Source: Sphingomonadaceae bacterium 3R27C6
GTDB taxonomy: Bacteria > Pseudomonadota > Alphaproteobacteria > Sphingomonadales > Sphingomonadaceae
Direction: 5' to 3'
Length of the DNA: 64,000 nt
Assembly: GCA_005503215.1 (NCBI GenBank)
Contig: SCNS01000014.1
Span: 1-64,000, forward strand
Shown: piece after piece, positions 34,254 through 44,173 of the stretch
Numbering within the stretch: position 1 is the stretch's first letter
Layout: each line of letters begins with the position of its first letter
Position numbers and translations under genes: made by a program
The notes under the pieces: generated by a model
Databases searched by the model: none
What the model was told of the DNA's origin: nothing
The model's input: only the letters and a program-made list of their open reading frames with translations

Positions 34254-37200
34254 GCCGCGCCCTCGTGGGTCGCGCGATCGTCGGCGTCGCCGCGCCCGAA
34301 CCATTCGTCGCGGCGCATCAAATGGTCGAAATCGGCATAGCGCTTGCCCGTATCGCCCGGAACAAAGGGCTCCTGCCCCAGCAGGTAGCGCGCACTCAGG
34401 TCGGCGAGCACTTCGCACGCGCGCTCGACGACCGCGGCGGCGGTCGCGGGTTTGGGTTTTTGCCCGCGGATCGCCTTGACCGCGCCATCGACATCCTTTT
34501 TCCGGTCGCGCTTCAGCTCCCAATATTCGAATGCGTCGACGATTTCGGGCGCGAGGTCGCCAAGGCCCGCCTCCTGCGCGAGCAAGCCCAGAAGGCCGAG
34601 CTGGCTGTTGAGCCCATCGCCCGTCGATTTGGCCGACGGCGCCGCACCCGTCTTGTAATCGACGATCGCCAGCGTGCCGTCGGCGGTCTGGTCGACGCGG
34701 TCGGCAGTCCCGTAAAGCCGGATGCCATCGACGATCCGTTCGCCGCGCACCTCATTCGCCACCGGCCAGCGTTCGTCGCGCGACGCCCAGACGCGCTCCG
34801 CCGCCCAGCGCAGCGACGGCTCGATCCGCGGCAGCCAAAAAGCGCTGGCCAGCGAATCGAGCGCCGGGTCGGCACGCAGCGCCGCCAGTTCGACATGGAA
34901 CGCGGCTTCGGTCAGTCCGGCCGTCTGCCAGTCCTGCAGGAATTTATGGACGCGAATGCCGAACCATTTGGCGTCGGGGCCGCTGCTCAGCGGATCGAGT
35001 TCGCTCAGCCGCAAGATCTTTGCCGCATAAAAGGCAAAGGGATCGCGCGCGAGCTGGTCGACCCCGGTCACGCTGATCCGGTCGGGGCGCGCCGCGGGCG
35101 GCGGCGCGGGGTGCGGTTTTTCGGCCGGCGTGCTGACGCCCGGCGGCACGTCGAGCACGCCCGCGAGCGCCACCACGGACTGCTCGCCGAGCCGCGCCTC
35201 GGGCAATTCGCCCGCGAGCGCCGCGAGCCGCAGCCAGAAGCGCGACGCGACCGCGGGATCGCCGCCGCTGCGCTGCGCGCGCGTCACCACCACCTCGCGC
35301 GCCGCGAAGGCGCCCGCGAAATCATGCGCCGCCGCGCCCTGCTGTCGTTCGGGCGCGGCGAGCCCGAGCATCCGGCGGATGCCCGGCGCGAGCCAGGGGT
35401 CAGGGCTCTGCTGCTGCGGCCAGCGGCCTTCGTCGAGCCCGCCGAGGATCATCAGGTCGGCGCGCTGCAAGCGCGCTTCGAGCAGGCCCCAGATGAACAG
35501 GCGCGGGTGCCCGCCATAGGGCGGCCGAACGCTCTCACCCGACAAGAGGTCGGCGAGCATCGCGGGGAAATCGGCGGGTGCGACGAGCGCCGGGCCGTCG
35601 CCCTTTGCGAGCGCCCAGCGGTCGAACAATTCGGACAGCGCGCGCCCGGCATGGCCCGTCCATGCGCCTTCGCCGGTCAGCCAGCCGAGCGCCGCTTGCA
35701 ACGCGCCGAGCAGGACCGACGGCGGCGCCGGAACGCCGGCCGCGAACGGCGCAAGCGCCGTGCCCAATCCGGCGGCGACATCGCCCCACCAGTCGCCGAT
35801 CGCCTCTGCTTCGGCATGGCCGCGCGATTTCGAATCGGCGGCGCGCTCGGCGATCCGCGCGGTCACCCCGTCCCAGCCCGGCACCAGCCCCGGGCCGCGC
35901 AGCACGAGGTCGACCCGCCGCACCTGATCGAGCCAGCCGAGCCGCGTCCCGCCCGCGCGCACGAGCGGATGCCCGAGCAGCGCCACCAGCCGCACCGGAT
36001 CGAACGCAGCGGCAAATTCGGCGAGCGCGAGCAGCAGCGCGCCCGGCGGCGTCTGCCCAAGCGGCTGCCCCGCGCTGTCGTCGACCGAAATGTCCCAGCG
36101 CGCGAGCGCCGCCGCGACCCTAGTGGCAAGCGCGCGGTCGGGGGTCACCAGCGCGGCGGTGCGCGTCGGCGTTTCGAGCGCGTGGCGCATCATCAGCGCG
36201 ATCCCCTGCGCCTCCTGTCCGTCGTCGGCGAACACCGCCGCGGTGACGCCGGCGATACCGGGGCTCAAATCGCCCGCCTGCTGCCAGCGCGCCGTGTACG
36301 CAGCGGGCGCGAAGAGCAGTGAGGTGAAAGGCGCGCGCGCATCGGGGCCGTCGAAGGGCGACGTCGCGTCCCACGCCTGCACCTCGCCCCGCGCCACGCC
36401 CATGCGGCCGAGCAGCAGCTTCAGATGATATTGCGGGTGCGTCTCGAGCGGGCGCTCCCCAAATTGTTCGGCGCCAGGCTTGTCGGGATCGGCTTTCACC
36501 GGCCCCAGCGCATCCCACTCCTCGCCCGCCATGCCGAGGTCGAGCCCCGGCAGCACGACCATGCCCTCGGCGAGATCGGCGACGGTGCGCAACAGCCGCG
36601 CGATCGCGGGCGCCGCGGTGGTGACACCGGCCGCCACCACAAAGCGCGCGGGCGGCGCGACGCGCCATCCCTTGGTGACGCGATCCAGCAGGCGGTTGCG
36701 GCGATCAGCGCGGTCGATATGCCCCGTTGCGGCGAGCAGTTTCGGCCACTGATCGACGAGCAGCGACAGTCGCCGCCACGACGCCTGCCAATGCCCGGCA
36801 AGGTCGCCGAGCGCGCTTTCGATGTCGGCGAGCCGCGCGGGCGCGATCTCTTCATAATGGAGCTGGTCGATCACGCGCCCCAGCCCCTCGGCGAGCTGGA
36901 ACGCCGCGGCGCCGGTGATTGGCTCTTCGCCTGCGGGATTATGCTTCTCGATCAGCCCCGCGAGCATCAGACGCCGTTTCAGCGCATCGATCGCGGGCGG
37001 AATGGCGTCGCTCTCGTCGATCGGGTCGAGCGCGAGCGCAACGCTTTCATCGAGATCGGCGTCGCCGATCACCGCAAGCCGCGGCATCAGCAGGCCCGTG
37101 CCGCCCGCGCGCACAAACGCCGCCTGCACCGCGCTCCGCGCACGATTGCTCGGCAATATGATCAGGCCCTGTGCGAGTCCCAACGCACCGTCGGCGTAGC

Positions 37201-37282
37201 GGGCGATCAATCCGGCGGCGAGCGCGTCGGCGAAGGCCCGCTGGACGGGAATGGAAAAGACGGTGGGTTTGGCGTCAGCCAT
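34250..37282 (-). CDS. addB: AddB subunit of the AddAB helicase-nuclease
   Basis: A 1010-residue inactivated-helicase/nuclease partner of AddA. The N-terminal half contains LIILPSNRARSAVQAAF in place of a clean Walker A, as in the alphaproteobacterial AddB branch. MILGGLDEGRWPQQQSPDPWL is the recognisable central motif. The C-terminal RecB-type nuclease has YGTADRVDQTADGTLAIVDY with the D...DYK metal and catalytic residues. The four-Cys iron-sulfur cluster of Bacillus AddB was not evident. It overlaps murU by 8 bases at its start and addA by 4 at its end. Confidence 0.94.
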   Translation of the reverse strand: MADAKPTVFSIPVQRAFADALAAGLIARYADGALGLAQGLIILPSNRARSAVQAAFVRAGGTGLLMPRLAVIGDADLDESVALALDPIDESDAIPPAIDALKRRLMLAGLIEKHNPAGEEPITGAAAFQLAEGLGRVIDQLHYEEIAPARLADIESALGDLAGHWQASWRRLSLLVDQWPKLLAATGHIDRADRRNRLLDRVTKGWRVAPPARFVVAAGVTTAAPAIARLLRTVADLAEGMVVLPGLDLGMAGEEWDALGPVKADPDKPGAEQFGERPLETHPQYHLKLLLGRMGVARGEVQAWDATSPFDGPDARAPFTSLLFAPAAYTARWQQAGDLSPGIAGVTAAVFADDGQEAQGIALMMRHALETPTRTAALVTPDRALATRVAAALARWDISVDDSAGQPLGQTPPGALLLALAEFAAAFDPVRLVALLGHPLVRAGGTRLGWLDQVRRVDLVLRGPGLVPGWDGVTARIAERAADSKSRGHAEAEAIGDWWGDVAAGLGTALAPFAAGVPAPPSVLLGALQAALGWLTGEGAWTGHAGRALSELFDRWALAKGDGPALVAPADFPAMLADLLSGESVRPPYGGHPRLFIWGLLEARLQRADLMILGGLDEGRWPQQQSPDPWLAPGIRRMLGLAAPERQQGAAAHDFAGAFAAREVVVTRAQRSGGDPAVASRFWLRLAALAGELPEARLGEQSVVALAGVLDVPPGVSTPAEKPHPAPPPAARPDRISVTGVDQLARDPFAFYAAKILRLSELDPLSSGPDAKWFGIRVHKFLQDWQTAGLTEAAFHVELAALRADPALDSLASAFWLPRIEPSLRWAAERVWASRDERWPVANEVRGERIVDGIRLYGTADRVDQTADGTLAIVDYKTGAAPSAKSTGDGLNSQLGLLGLLAQEAGLGDLAPEIVDAFEYWELKRDRKKDVDGAVKAIRGQKPKPATAAAVVERACEVLADLSARYLLGQEPFVPGDTGKRYADFDHLMRRDEWFGRGDADDRATHEGAA

Positions 37283-37994
37283 CCGTCAGCGCGGCTTCGG
37301 TCGGAGCGATGCTCGCCGGGGTGCCGACGTCGAACCACTGCCCCATGTGCGACAGGCCGTAGAGCCGCCCCGCCGCAATCGCGCGATCCCACAAGATGTT
37401 GGTCGAAAATGCCCCCTCGGGCGCATCTTCGAGCAGGCGCGGCGAAATGAGCTGGATGCCGGTGTAGACAAAGGGCGCGATCCGCCCCGGCTTGCGGCGA
37501 GACAGCTTGCCGTCGCCGTCCATATGGAAATCGCCGCGTCCGCTATGCCCCGTCGCGCTCGCCTGCCGGATCAGCAGCAGCAGTGCGTCCATCCGCTCAC
37601 CGTCCCAGTGGCGCGCCAGATGCCGGATGCTGTCCTGCGGCCCGTCGGTCCAGATATTGTCGCTATTGACGATCAGGATCGGGTCGCCGCGAAGCTGCGG
37701 CAGCGCCTTGACCATCCCGCCGCCGGTTTCGAGCAGCAGGTCGCGCTCGTCCGAAATCGCGATGCTGAAGCGGCGTTTCTGCGCCGCCAGATGCGCTTCG
37801 AGCGCGTCGGCGAGATAATGGACGTTGACGACGACATGCTCGACGCCCGCCGCCTCGATGCGATCGAGGCTATGGTCGATCAGCGCCTTGCCCGCGACGC
37901 GCACCAGCGGCTTGGGCCGCGTCGCGGTGAGCGGGCGCATGCGCTTGCCGATCCCGGCCGCCATCACCATCGCGCTTTCGATTTTTGCCGTCAC
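37275..37994 (-). CDS. murU: N-acetylmuramate-1-phosphate uridylyltransferase-like nucleotidyltransferase
   Basis: A 239-residue sugar-1-phosphate nucleotidyltransferase. The N-terminal MVMAAGIGKRMRPLTATRPKPL is the nucleotide-binding signature with the catalytic Arg and Lys, and LIVNSDNIWTDG holds the metal Asp. A GTG at 37994 was chosen because it overlaps the upstream stop as GTGA; an internal ATG would waste this coupling. Directly after an AmgK-like kinase, it would convert MurNAc-1-phosphate to UDP-MurNAc in the cell-wall recycling route that bypasses the fosfomycin target. Assignment depends on this pairing. Confidence 0.85.
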   Translation of the reverse strand: MTAKIESAMVMAAGIGKRMRPLTATRPKPLVRVAGKALIDHSLDRIEAAGVEHVVVNVHYLADALEAHLAAQKRRFSIAISDERDLLLETGGGMVKALPQLRGDPILIVNSDNIWTDGPQDSIRHLARHWDGERMDALLLLIRQASATGHSGRGDFHMDGDGKLSRRKPGRIAPFVYTGIQLISPRLLEDAPEGAFSTNILWDRAIAAGRLYGLSHMGQWFDVGTPASIAPTEAALTDG

Positions 37995-38986
37995 TGCCCC
38001 ATTGCCTTCCAAATCTCCGCCCGTTTCGAAGCGGGGACATTGGCGTCGAACCATTGCCGAACGGGGACAAGCGCCGGATGCTTAAGATCGCGTTCGAGCA
38101 GCCCCCACATGCGCGGCTGGAAGCTTTTGTAATGCGGCTTGTTGTCGCGCTTCCACAGGCGGACGAAAACGCCGAGGATGCGCGTGTTGCGCTGCGCGGC
38201 GAGCGCCCAATAGGCATTCTCGATGTCGCGCCCAGTCTCCGCCTGATAGCGCGCGAGCATCGCGGCCTCGACCGGCGGGCTCACGTCGCGCCGCGCGTCT
38301 TCGAGCACCGAGGCGAGGTCGTAGGCAGGATGGCCGACGAGCGCGTCCTGGAAATCGAGCAGGCCATAATGCGCGATGCCGTCCTTGCCGGGCACCAGCA
38401 TGATATTTTCGGCATGATAATCGCGCAGCACCGTGACACGCGGCAAGCCGTCCTGCTCGACCGGCGTCAGCACTTCGGCCCACGCGGCGCGAAACGCGTC
38501 GCGATCGACCTCGATATCGAAGGCGGGGCAATACCAGTCGCTGAACAACATCACCTCGTCGAGCCATTGCTCGAGCCCATGTACCGGCAGCCCGTCCATC
38601 GGCGGCCGCGCGTGGAGGTGGACGAGCAGGTCGGTGACCCCCGCATAATAACCGGCCTCGGTATGCGGTGCCTCATCGACCGTTTCGCGCAGCCGCACAT
38701 CGCCGAAATCGTCGATCAACAGCAGGCCCTGCTCCAGATCGCGCGCGAGGATCGTCGGCGCGGTCAGCCCCTGTTCGCACAGAAATTCGGCGACCGCGAT
38801 AAACGGCCGCGGATCCTCATGAGGCGGCGGCGCGTCCATCAGCACCGCCTGCCGGTCGCCGTCGACGATCCGGAAATAGCGGCGGAAAGACGCGTCGCCG
38901 GCGAGCGGCAAAATCTGGGCATCGCCCCAGCCATGCGCGGCAAGGAACGCCGGGGCATGGGCGGGCGGAATCATCGGAGCGGCCAT
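37991..38986 (-). CDS. amgK: Anomeric N-acetylmuramate/N-acetylglucosamine kinase-like phosphotransferase
   Basis: A 331-residue APH-fold kinase. LRDYHAENIMLV contains the catalytic Asp/Asn, LLDFQDALVGHPAYDLAS is the metal-binding DFxD-like segment, and GDASFRRYFRI is the N-lobe. AmgK phosphorylates MurNAc or GlcNAc at C1 in peptidoglycan recycling, and with MurU next door that is the best reading over an antibiotic kinase. The ATG at 38986 follows GGGGAG; an ATG at 38974 overlapping the tsaE stop as ATGA is the alternative. Confidence 0.85.
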   Translation of the reverse strand: MAAPMIPPAHAPAFLAAHGWGDAQILPLAGDASFRRYFRIVDGDRQAVLMDAPPPHEDPRPFIAVAEFLCEQGLTAPTILARDLEQGLLLIDDFGDVRLRETVDEAPHTEAGYYAGVTDLLVHLHARPPMDGLPVHGLEQWLDEVMLFSDWYCPAFDIEVDRDAFRAAWAEVLTPVEQDGLPRVTVLRDYHAENIMLVPGKDGIAHYGLLDFQDALVGHPAYDLASVLEDARRDVSPPVEAAMLARYQAETGRDIENAYWALAAQRNTRILGVFVRLWKRDNKPHYKSFQPRMWGLLERDLKHPALVPVRQWFDANVPASKRAEIWKAMGQ

Positions 38987-39423
38987 CTTGCTCCCCAAGC
39001 GGGCGGCACATCGGCTGTCAAGACGCGCGCGTCGCCCTCACCCGAAATCGTGAGCAGCAGCGCGCCCGGCCAGCCTTCGCCGCCCAGCCGTTCGGGCCAT
39101 TCGATCAGCAGCGCGCCGTCGTAGAGATAGTCGTCGAGACCCAGCTCGATCAGCTCGTCGCTATCTTCGATCCGATAGAGATCGACATGCGCGATGGGCA
39201 GATCGACCTCGGGCGGCGCATAGGGCTGGACGATTGCAAAGGTCGGGCTGGGCGCCTCGCCCGCGAGCCCGCGCGCCTTCAGCATCGCGCGCGCCAGCGT
39301 CGTCTTGCCCGCGCCAAGCCCGCCCGACAGCAACACGACGTCGCCCGCGATCAGCGCCGTCCCGATCGCAGCGCCGATCCGCCCGGCATCGTCCAAGCCA
39401 TAGTTGTAGGTGAAAACCGTCAT
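38971..39423 (-). CDS. tsaE: TsaE, ATPase for tRNA threonylcarbamoyladenosine synthesis
   Basis: A 150-residue P-loop protein: GGLGAGKTT at about 34-42, SPTFAIVQPY and HVDLYRIEDSDELIELGLDDYL are the family signatures. TsaE works with TsaB and TsaD to modify A37 of ANN-decoding tRNAs. It overlaps the divL-like gene by 4 bases and amgK by about 16, fixing it inside the conserved alphaproteobacterial block. Confidence 0.95.
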   Translation of the reverse strand: MTVFTYNYGLDDAGRIGAAIGTALIAGDVVLLSGGLGAGKTTLARAMLKARGLAGEAPSPTFAIVQPYAPPEVDLPIAHVDLYRIEDSDELIELGLDDYLYDGALLIEWPERLGGEGWPGALLLTISGEGDARVLTADVPPAWGARWPLR

Positions 39424-41783
39424 GCGCCGCGCGGCAGACTGATCCGCACGAGCGTGCCCTGGCCTTGCTCGCTCACGACTTCCATCGTCCCGCCGTGCGC
39501 GGCGACGAGCTGGCGCGCGAGCGCGAGGCCGATGCCGCCGGTCGCGGTCCCCGCCTGCTGTCCCTTGGCGACTGCCGCGGCGGCCTCGGGCATGCCCGGC
39601 CCGTTATCCGAAACGATGATGTCGACGCCGCGCGCATCGCCATCGGCGTGGAGCAGCACGCGCGCTCCCGATTTGCGCGTCGGCGCGGTGAAGCGCACCG
39701 CATTGTCGAGCAGCCCCGCGACGAGCCGCGACAGCCGCGGCGCGTCGCCGTCGATGCTGCCGAGGTTCGCCGAGATATTGCCGACCAGCTCCACCTTCTC
39801 GCTGTCGGCAAAGGGCTTGGCGGCGGTAAGCGCGCCTTCGAGCAGCGCGCCGATATCGACTGGCGCACGCTCGACCGCGAGCGTCCCCGCCTCACCCTGC
39901 GCGAGGTCGAGCACATTGTCGATCTGGCGCGAGAGCACCGCGACCGAATCCATGATCGCATCGATATAGACGCGCTGCTGGTCGCCGAGCTTGCCGGCAT
40001 AACCCGCCTGCAGCATCTCGCCGAAACCGCCGATCGAGGTGAGCGGCGTGCGGAGTTCATAGCTCATCCGCGACAGGAAGGCGGTCTTCGCCTTGTCGGC
40101 AGCCTCGAGCGCCTCGTTGCGTTCGCGCAGCGCGCCCTCCATCTTCCGGCTCGCGGTGATGTCGAGCATGATGAGCAGCGCATTGCCGTCGGGCAGCGGG
40201 ATCGACGCGAAATCGAAATGGCGCCCGTCGGCAAAGCGAACCTCGCCGACGCGCTGCTGGCGCTCCAGCGTCGCGGCGCGGATCACTTCCTGCACGATGC
40301 TGATCTGGTTCGGCTTCGCCAGCCGGTCGGCCAGCCCGCCCATCAGCGCATCGACACGCGGATGCGCCGCGAGCGTCCCCTCGTCGATACCCCACAGGCG
40401 GCGGAAACGCTGGTTCCACAGATGCAGCCGGCCGTCGGGCGCGAACACCGCGACCGCCTCGAACAGATTGTCGAAGGTCGCGGTGCGCACCCGCAGCAAC
40501 GTGTCGCGCGCACCCGCAAGCTGCACCTGCTCGGTCTTGTCCTCGGCGATCAGCAGCAGCCCCCCATCGGGGGTCGGCTGCGCGACGACATGGAGATGCG
40601 TGCCGTCGCGCAGCAGCCAATCCTCTTCGCTTGCACCCGGCTGCGCGAACCAGTCGACATGGACCTGCCGCCATTCGGGATAGTTGCGCACCTCGGGCGT
40701 CCGCCCGCGTTCGCGCCAGGCATCGAGCAGACGCGCGAACGGCAGTGCCTCCGCGACATCGTCGGACTCGATCCCGAACAGGCGGCGGAACGGCAGATTG
40801 GCAAAATTGAGCCCCTGATCGGGGCCGAATTGCGCAACCGCGGCCGACAATCGGTCGAGCAGTTCGCGCTGCGTATCGACGAAGCGGCGGTGCGCGCCGC
40901 GCTCGGTTTCGAGTTCCTGAATGTCGATCGCATAGCCCGCGATCCCGATCACGCGGCCGCCCTGCGGCGCCAGCGGCACGTCGACCACGCGCATAATCCG
41001 CCGTTCGCCTTCGATCGTCACCGGGATCGTGCGGACCTGCGCCGACCCCGCAATGCGCGCTTCATCGGCGGCTTCGGCGGCGCTCACACCGGCCACGGTT
41101 TCGCAGAGCTCGATCGCGCCATCGATCACCGCGACCGCGCTCTTCGCTTCGACCGCGCGGACATAGGCGGTGTTGACGAGCGCGAGATGGAGGTCGGTGT
41201 CGCGGAACCACATTGGGAAAGGCGCCGCTTCGATCAGCCCCGACAAGGCTTCGAACGCCGCCATCGCCTCGTCGCGCTCGCTGCGCGCGTGCGCCAGCGC
41301 GCGCTGCCCGTCGGTCGCGTCGCTCAGCCAGAGCAGCACGCCCCCGGGGCCGCCGACCGCGTTCGGCGCCGCGGCGCCATGGATGATGATCGCCCGGTCG
41401 CCGCCTTCGGGCTTCAGGCTCAGCGTAAAGGGCTTCGCGCCGCGCTGCGCGCCGAGGATCGCTTGTCGCAACGCATCATGGCCCGCCGCGTCAAGCCCGC
41501 TGCCCAGCCCGCGCAGCTCGTCGAAATTGCGCGGGCCCTGGCTGAGCCCCAGCCAGCGGCCGAGCCGCTCGCTCGCTTCGATCCGCCAGTCGGCGCGGAC
41601 GATGACGGGAAGCTGCGGCGACGCTTCGACCAGGCTCGCGAGCCGTTCGGCCTGCCCGGCGACGAACGCCGCGCGCCGCTGCATCGCGATTCCGCGCACG
41701 GTCGCCCAAAATCCGGCAAGCAGCCAAAGGGCGGCGAACAGACCGAGGGCGAACAAAAAGGTCGGGGAAAGCGATCCGCTCAT
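39420..41783 (-). CDS. divL: DivL-like PAS-domain histidine pseudokinase with Tyr phospho-acceptor
   Basis: A 787-residue membrane sensor. One N-terminal transmembrane segment lies at about 8-28, then several PAS-like domains (about 50-130, 185-290, 310-400, 430-540), and a HisKA/HATPase module. Where a kinase has His in SHELRTP, this has SYELRTPLTS with Tyr575. The ATP lid is otherwise intact (NAVRF, DNGPGMP, GGIGLALARQLVAAHGG). Caulobacter DivL has Tyr550 at this place, is about the same size, and feeds the CckA-CtrA cell-cycle pathway; gene order with tsaE and ahcY also fits. DivL identity is a strong inference rather than a proof. Confidence 0.88.
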   Translation of the reverse strand: MSGSLSPTFLFALGLFAALWLLAGFWATVRGIAMQRRAAFVAGQAERLASLVEASPQLPVIVRADWRIEASERLGRWLGLSQGPRNFDELRGLGSGLDAAGHDALRQAILGAQRGAKPFTLSLKPEGGDRAIIIHGAAAPNAVGGPGGVLLWLSDATDGQRALAHARSERDEAMAAFEALSGLIEAAPFPMWFRDTDLHLALVNTAYVRAVEAKSAVAVIDGAIELCETVAGVSAAEAADEARIAGSAQVRTIPVTIEGERRIMRVVDVPLAPQGGRVIGIAGYAIDIQELETERGAHRRFVDTQRELLDRLSAAVAQFGPDQGLNFANLPFRRLFGIESDDVAEALPFARLLDAWRERGRTPEVRNYPEWRQVHVDWFAQPGASEEDWLLRDGTHLHVVAQPTPDGGLLLIAEDKTEQVQLAGARDTLLRVRTATFDNLFEAVAVFAPDGRLHLWNQRFRRLWGIDEGTLAAHPRVDALMGGLADRLAKPNQISIVQEVIRAATLERQQRVGEVRFADGRHFDFASIPLPDGNALLIMLDITASRKMEGALRERNEALEAADKAKTAFLSRMSYELRTPLTSIGGFGEMLQAGYAGKLGDQQRVYIDAIMDSVAVLSRQIDNVLDLAQGEAGTLAVERAPVDIGALLEGALTAAKPFADSEKVELVGNISANLGSIDGDAPRLSRLVAGLLDNAVRFTAPTRKSGARVLLHADGDARGVDIIVSDNGPGMPEAAAAVAKGQQAGTATGGIGLALARQLVAAHGGTMEVVSEQGQGTLVRISLPRGA

Positions 41784-41933
41784 CCCGTCTTATGTCCTCG
41801 CTTGTCCGGATGTCCCGCGCGCATGATCGCCAGCCCTAAAGGCGATAGAGTCATGTTTCAATCGCATGTCATTACGGATCGGCGCGCCGCATCGTCCGAT
41901 GGGCGCGCCGTCCACAGTTTTTATCGTTGCGAA

Positions 41934-41948
41934 GAGGGCGAGGCCCTC
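41934..41948 (-). terminator. Weak hairpin after ahcY
   Basis: GAGGGC/GCCCTC around a 3-base loop begins 7 bases past the ahcY stop on the minus strand, but only TTCGC follows instead of a T-run. It may attenuate rather than end transcription. Nothing else was recognised in 41784-41954, which must also hold the divL promoter if divL is not read from ahcY. Confidence 0.3.
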
Positions 41949-41954
41949 GACCGG

Positions 41955-43370
<1,416 letters not shown>

Positions 43371-43469
43371 GATCAAGTCTCCTGTAGGCGAGTTCGGCCG
43401 CAGGCGAGCGGCCACGAAAAGTCAGGTAATTATGCCCGGCGCCCTAGCCGAAACGCCGCCGCCGATCAA

Positions 43470-43489
43470 ATATAAACTTTTCTTTATAT
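43470..43489. promoter_or_regulatory. Candidate operator of ahcY
   Basis: ATATAAA and TTTATAT form perfect 7-base arms around CTTTTC, 100 bases before the ahcY GTG. ArsR-type SahR/SamR regulators of S-adenosylhomocysteine metabolism use AT-rich palindromes before ahcY in proteobacteria; whether this one belongs to them is inference. Confidence 0.5.
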
Positions 43490-43581
43490 CGCAATATCGA
43501 CACCGCCCGCCCGGATGCTGGACGCGCGAATCGGCGGCGCAAAACGCACCGGCCTCATGAAAATAATTTTGAGCGGGCGCA

Positions 43582-43703
43582 ATTGTGACAATCGCGGCCA
43601 CGATTTTGTGACAACGAGTCGAGATCGCCAAGATTCTGAAAATCCTGACTTATAATGCGCCTTGCGTTTAGCTTAATTCGCTATTGTGACAAGAGTGTTA
43701 CAA
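43582..43703 (+). promoter_or_regulatory. Array of TTGTGACAA sites before the TPR gene
   Basis: TTGTGACAA (odd palindrome TTGT-G-ACAA) occurs exactly at 43584, 43606 and 43684, and as GTGTTACAA at 43695. Spacings of 22 and 11 bases put paired sites on the same DNA face. The array ends 71 bases before the ATG at 43775. This looks like a multi-site activator or repressor region; the protein that reads it is unknown. Confidence 0.55.
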
Positions 43704-43774
43704 ACCCCCGAAAATATTGACTTTTTGCCCGCTGCGCGAGAAAATCGGCGAAAGTTTTCGGGGAGATACGAAAG

Positions 43775-44173
43775 ATGAAAAAAATTCTGCTGCCGCTCTT
43801 CGCACTGGCTTTCGCGAGTCCCGCCGCGGCGCAATCGATCGTTGTTGTTACCGCGCCGCAGGCCGATTCGGAGGTTCTTCCGGTCGCTTATGCCGAGCTG
43901 AAGGCCGGCGAAAATCGGGCTGCTGTCGAAAAGCTGACCGGCGACACCGGCCTCGATGCCCGCGACCCGTCGCGGCTGATCAATCTTGGCACCGCTTACG
44001 CTCGTCTGGGTCGCACCGCCGAAGCCGCCGCCGCCTACGACAATGCGATCGGCAGCCCGATCCGCTACGATCTCGAACTTGCCGACGGCCGCTATGTCGA
44101 TTCGCGCTGGGCAGCGCGCACCGCACGCGCCAACCTCAATCAGGGCCGCCCGCTGCTCGCGCTCGCGCGCTAA
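43775..44173 (+). CDS. Exported tetratricopeptide-repeat protein
   Basis: A 132-residue protein with signal peptide KKILLPLFALAFASPAAAQ. The mature part has at least one TPR-like pair (about residues 66-95, LINLGTAYARLGRTAEAAAAYDNAIG) and a C-terminal half without catalytic features. A GGGGAGATACG ribosome site precedes the ATG. It has an unusually elaborate upstream region, so expression is probably high or tightly regulated. Its stop overlaps that of the convergent yqgE gene. Periplasmic scaffolding is inferred only from the repeats. Confidence 0.8.
   Translation: MKKILLPLFALAFASPAAAQSIVVVTAPQADSEVLPVAYAELKAGENRAAVEKLTGDTGLDARDPSRLINLGTAYARLGRTAEAAAAYDNAIGSPIRYDLELADGRYVDSRWAARTARANLNQGRPLLALAR

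Larger units (their letters stand above)
43371..43774. other. 404-base intergenic region between ahcY and the TPR gene
   Basis: No coding gene was found. On the ahcY side are a GC hairpin at 43396-43413 (GGCCGC/GCGGCC) just before the ribosome site and the palindrome at 43470-43489. On the TPR-gene side is the TTGTGACAA array at 43582-43703. The stretch around 43560-43720 is distinctly AT-rich for this genome, as expected for strong promoters. The leader was inspected for an SAH riboswitch and none was recognised. Confidence 0.6.

Noticed and set aside
37991-38986. Aminoglycoside resistance kinase
   Set aside because: The APH fold is shared, but the adjacent murU-like gene and conserved synteny make the amino-sugar kinase AmgK far more likely.
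43371-43470. SAH or SAM riboswitch in the ahcY leader
   Set aside because: Conserved core sequences and a compact pseudoknot arrangement were not recognised; only a simple GC hairpin is seen.
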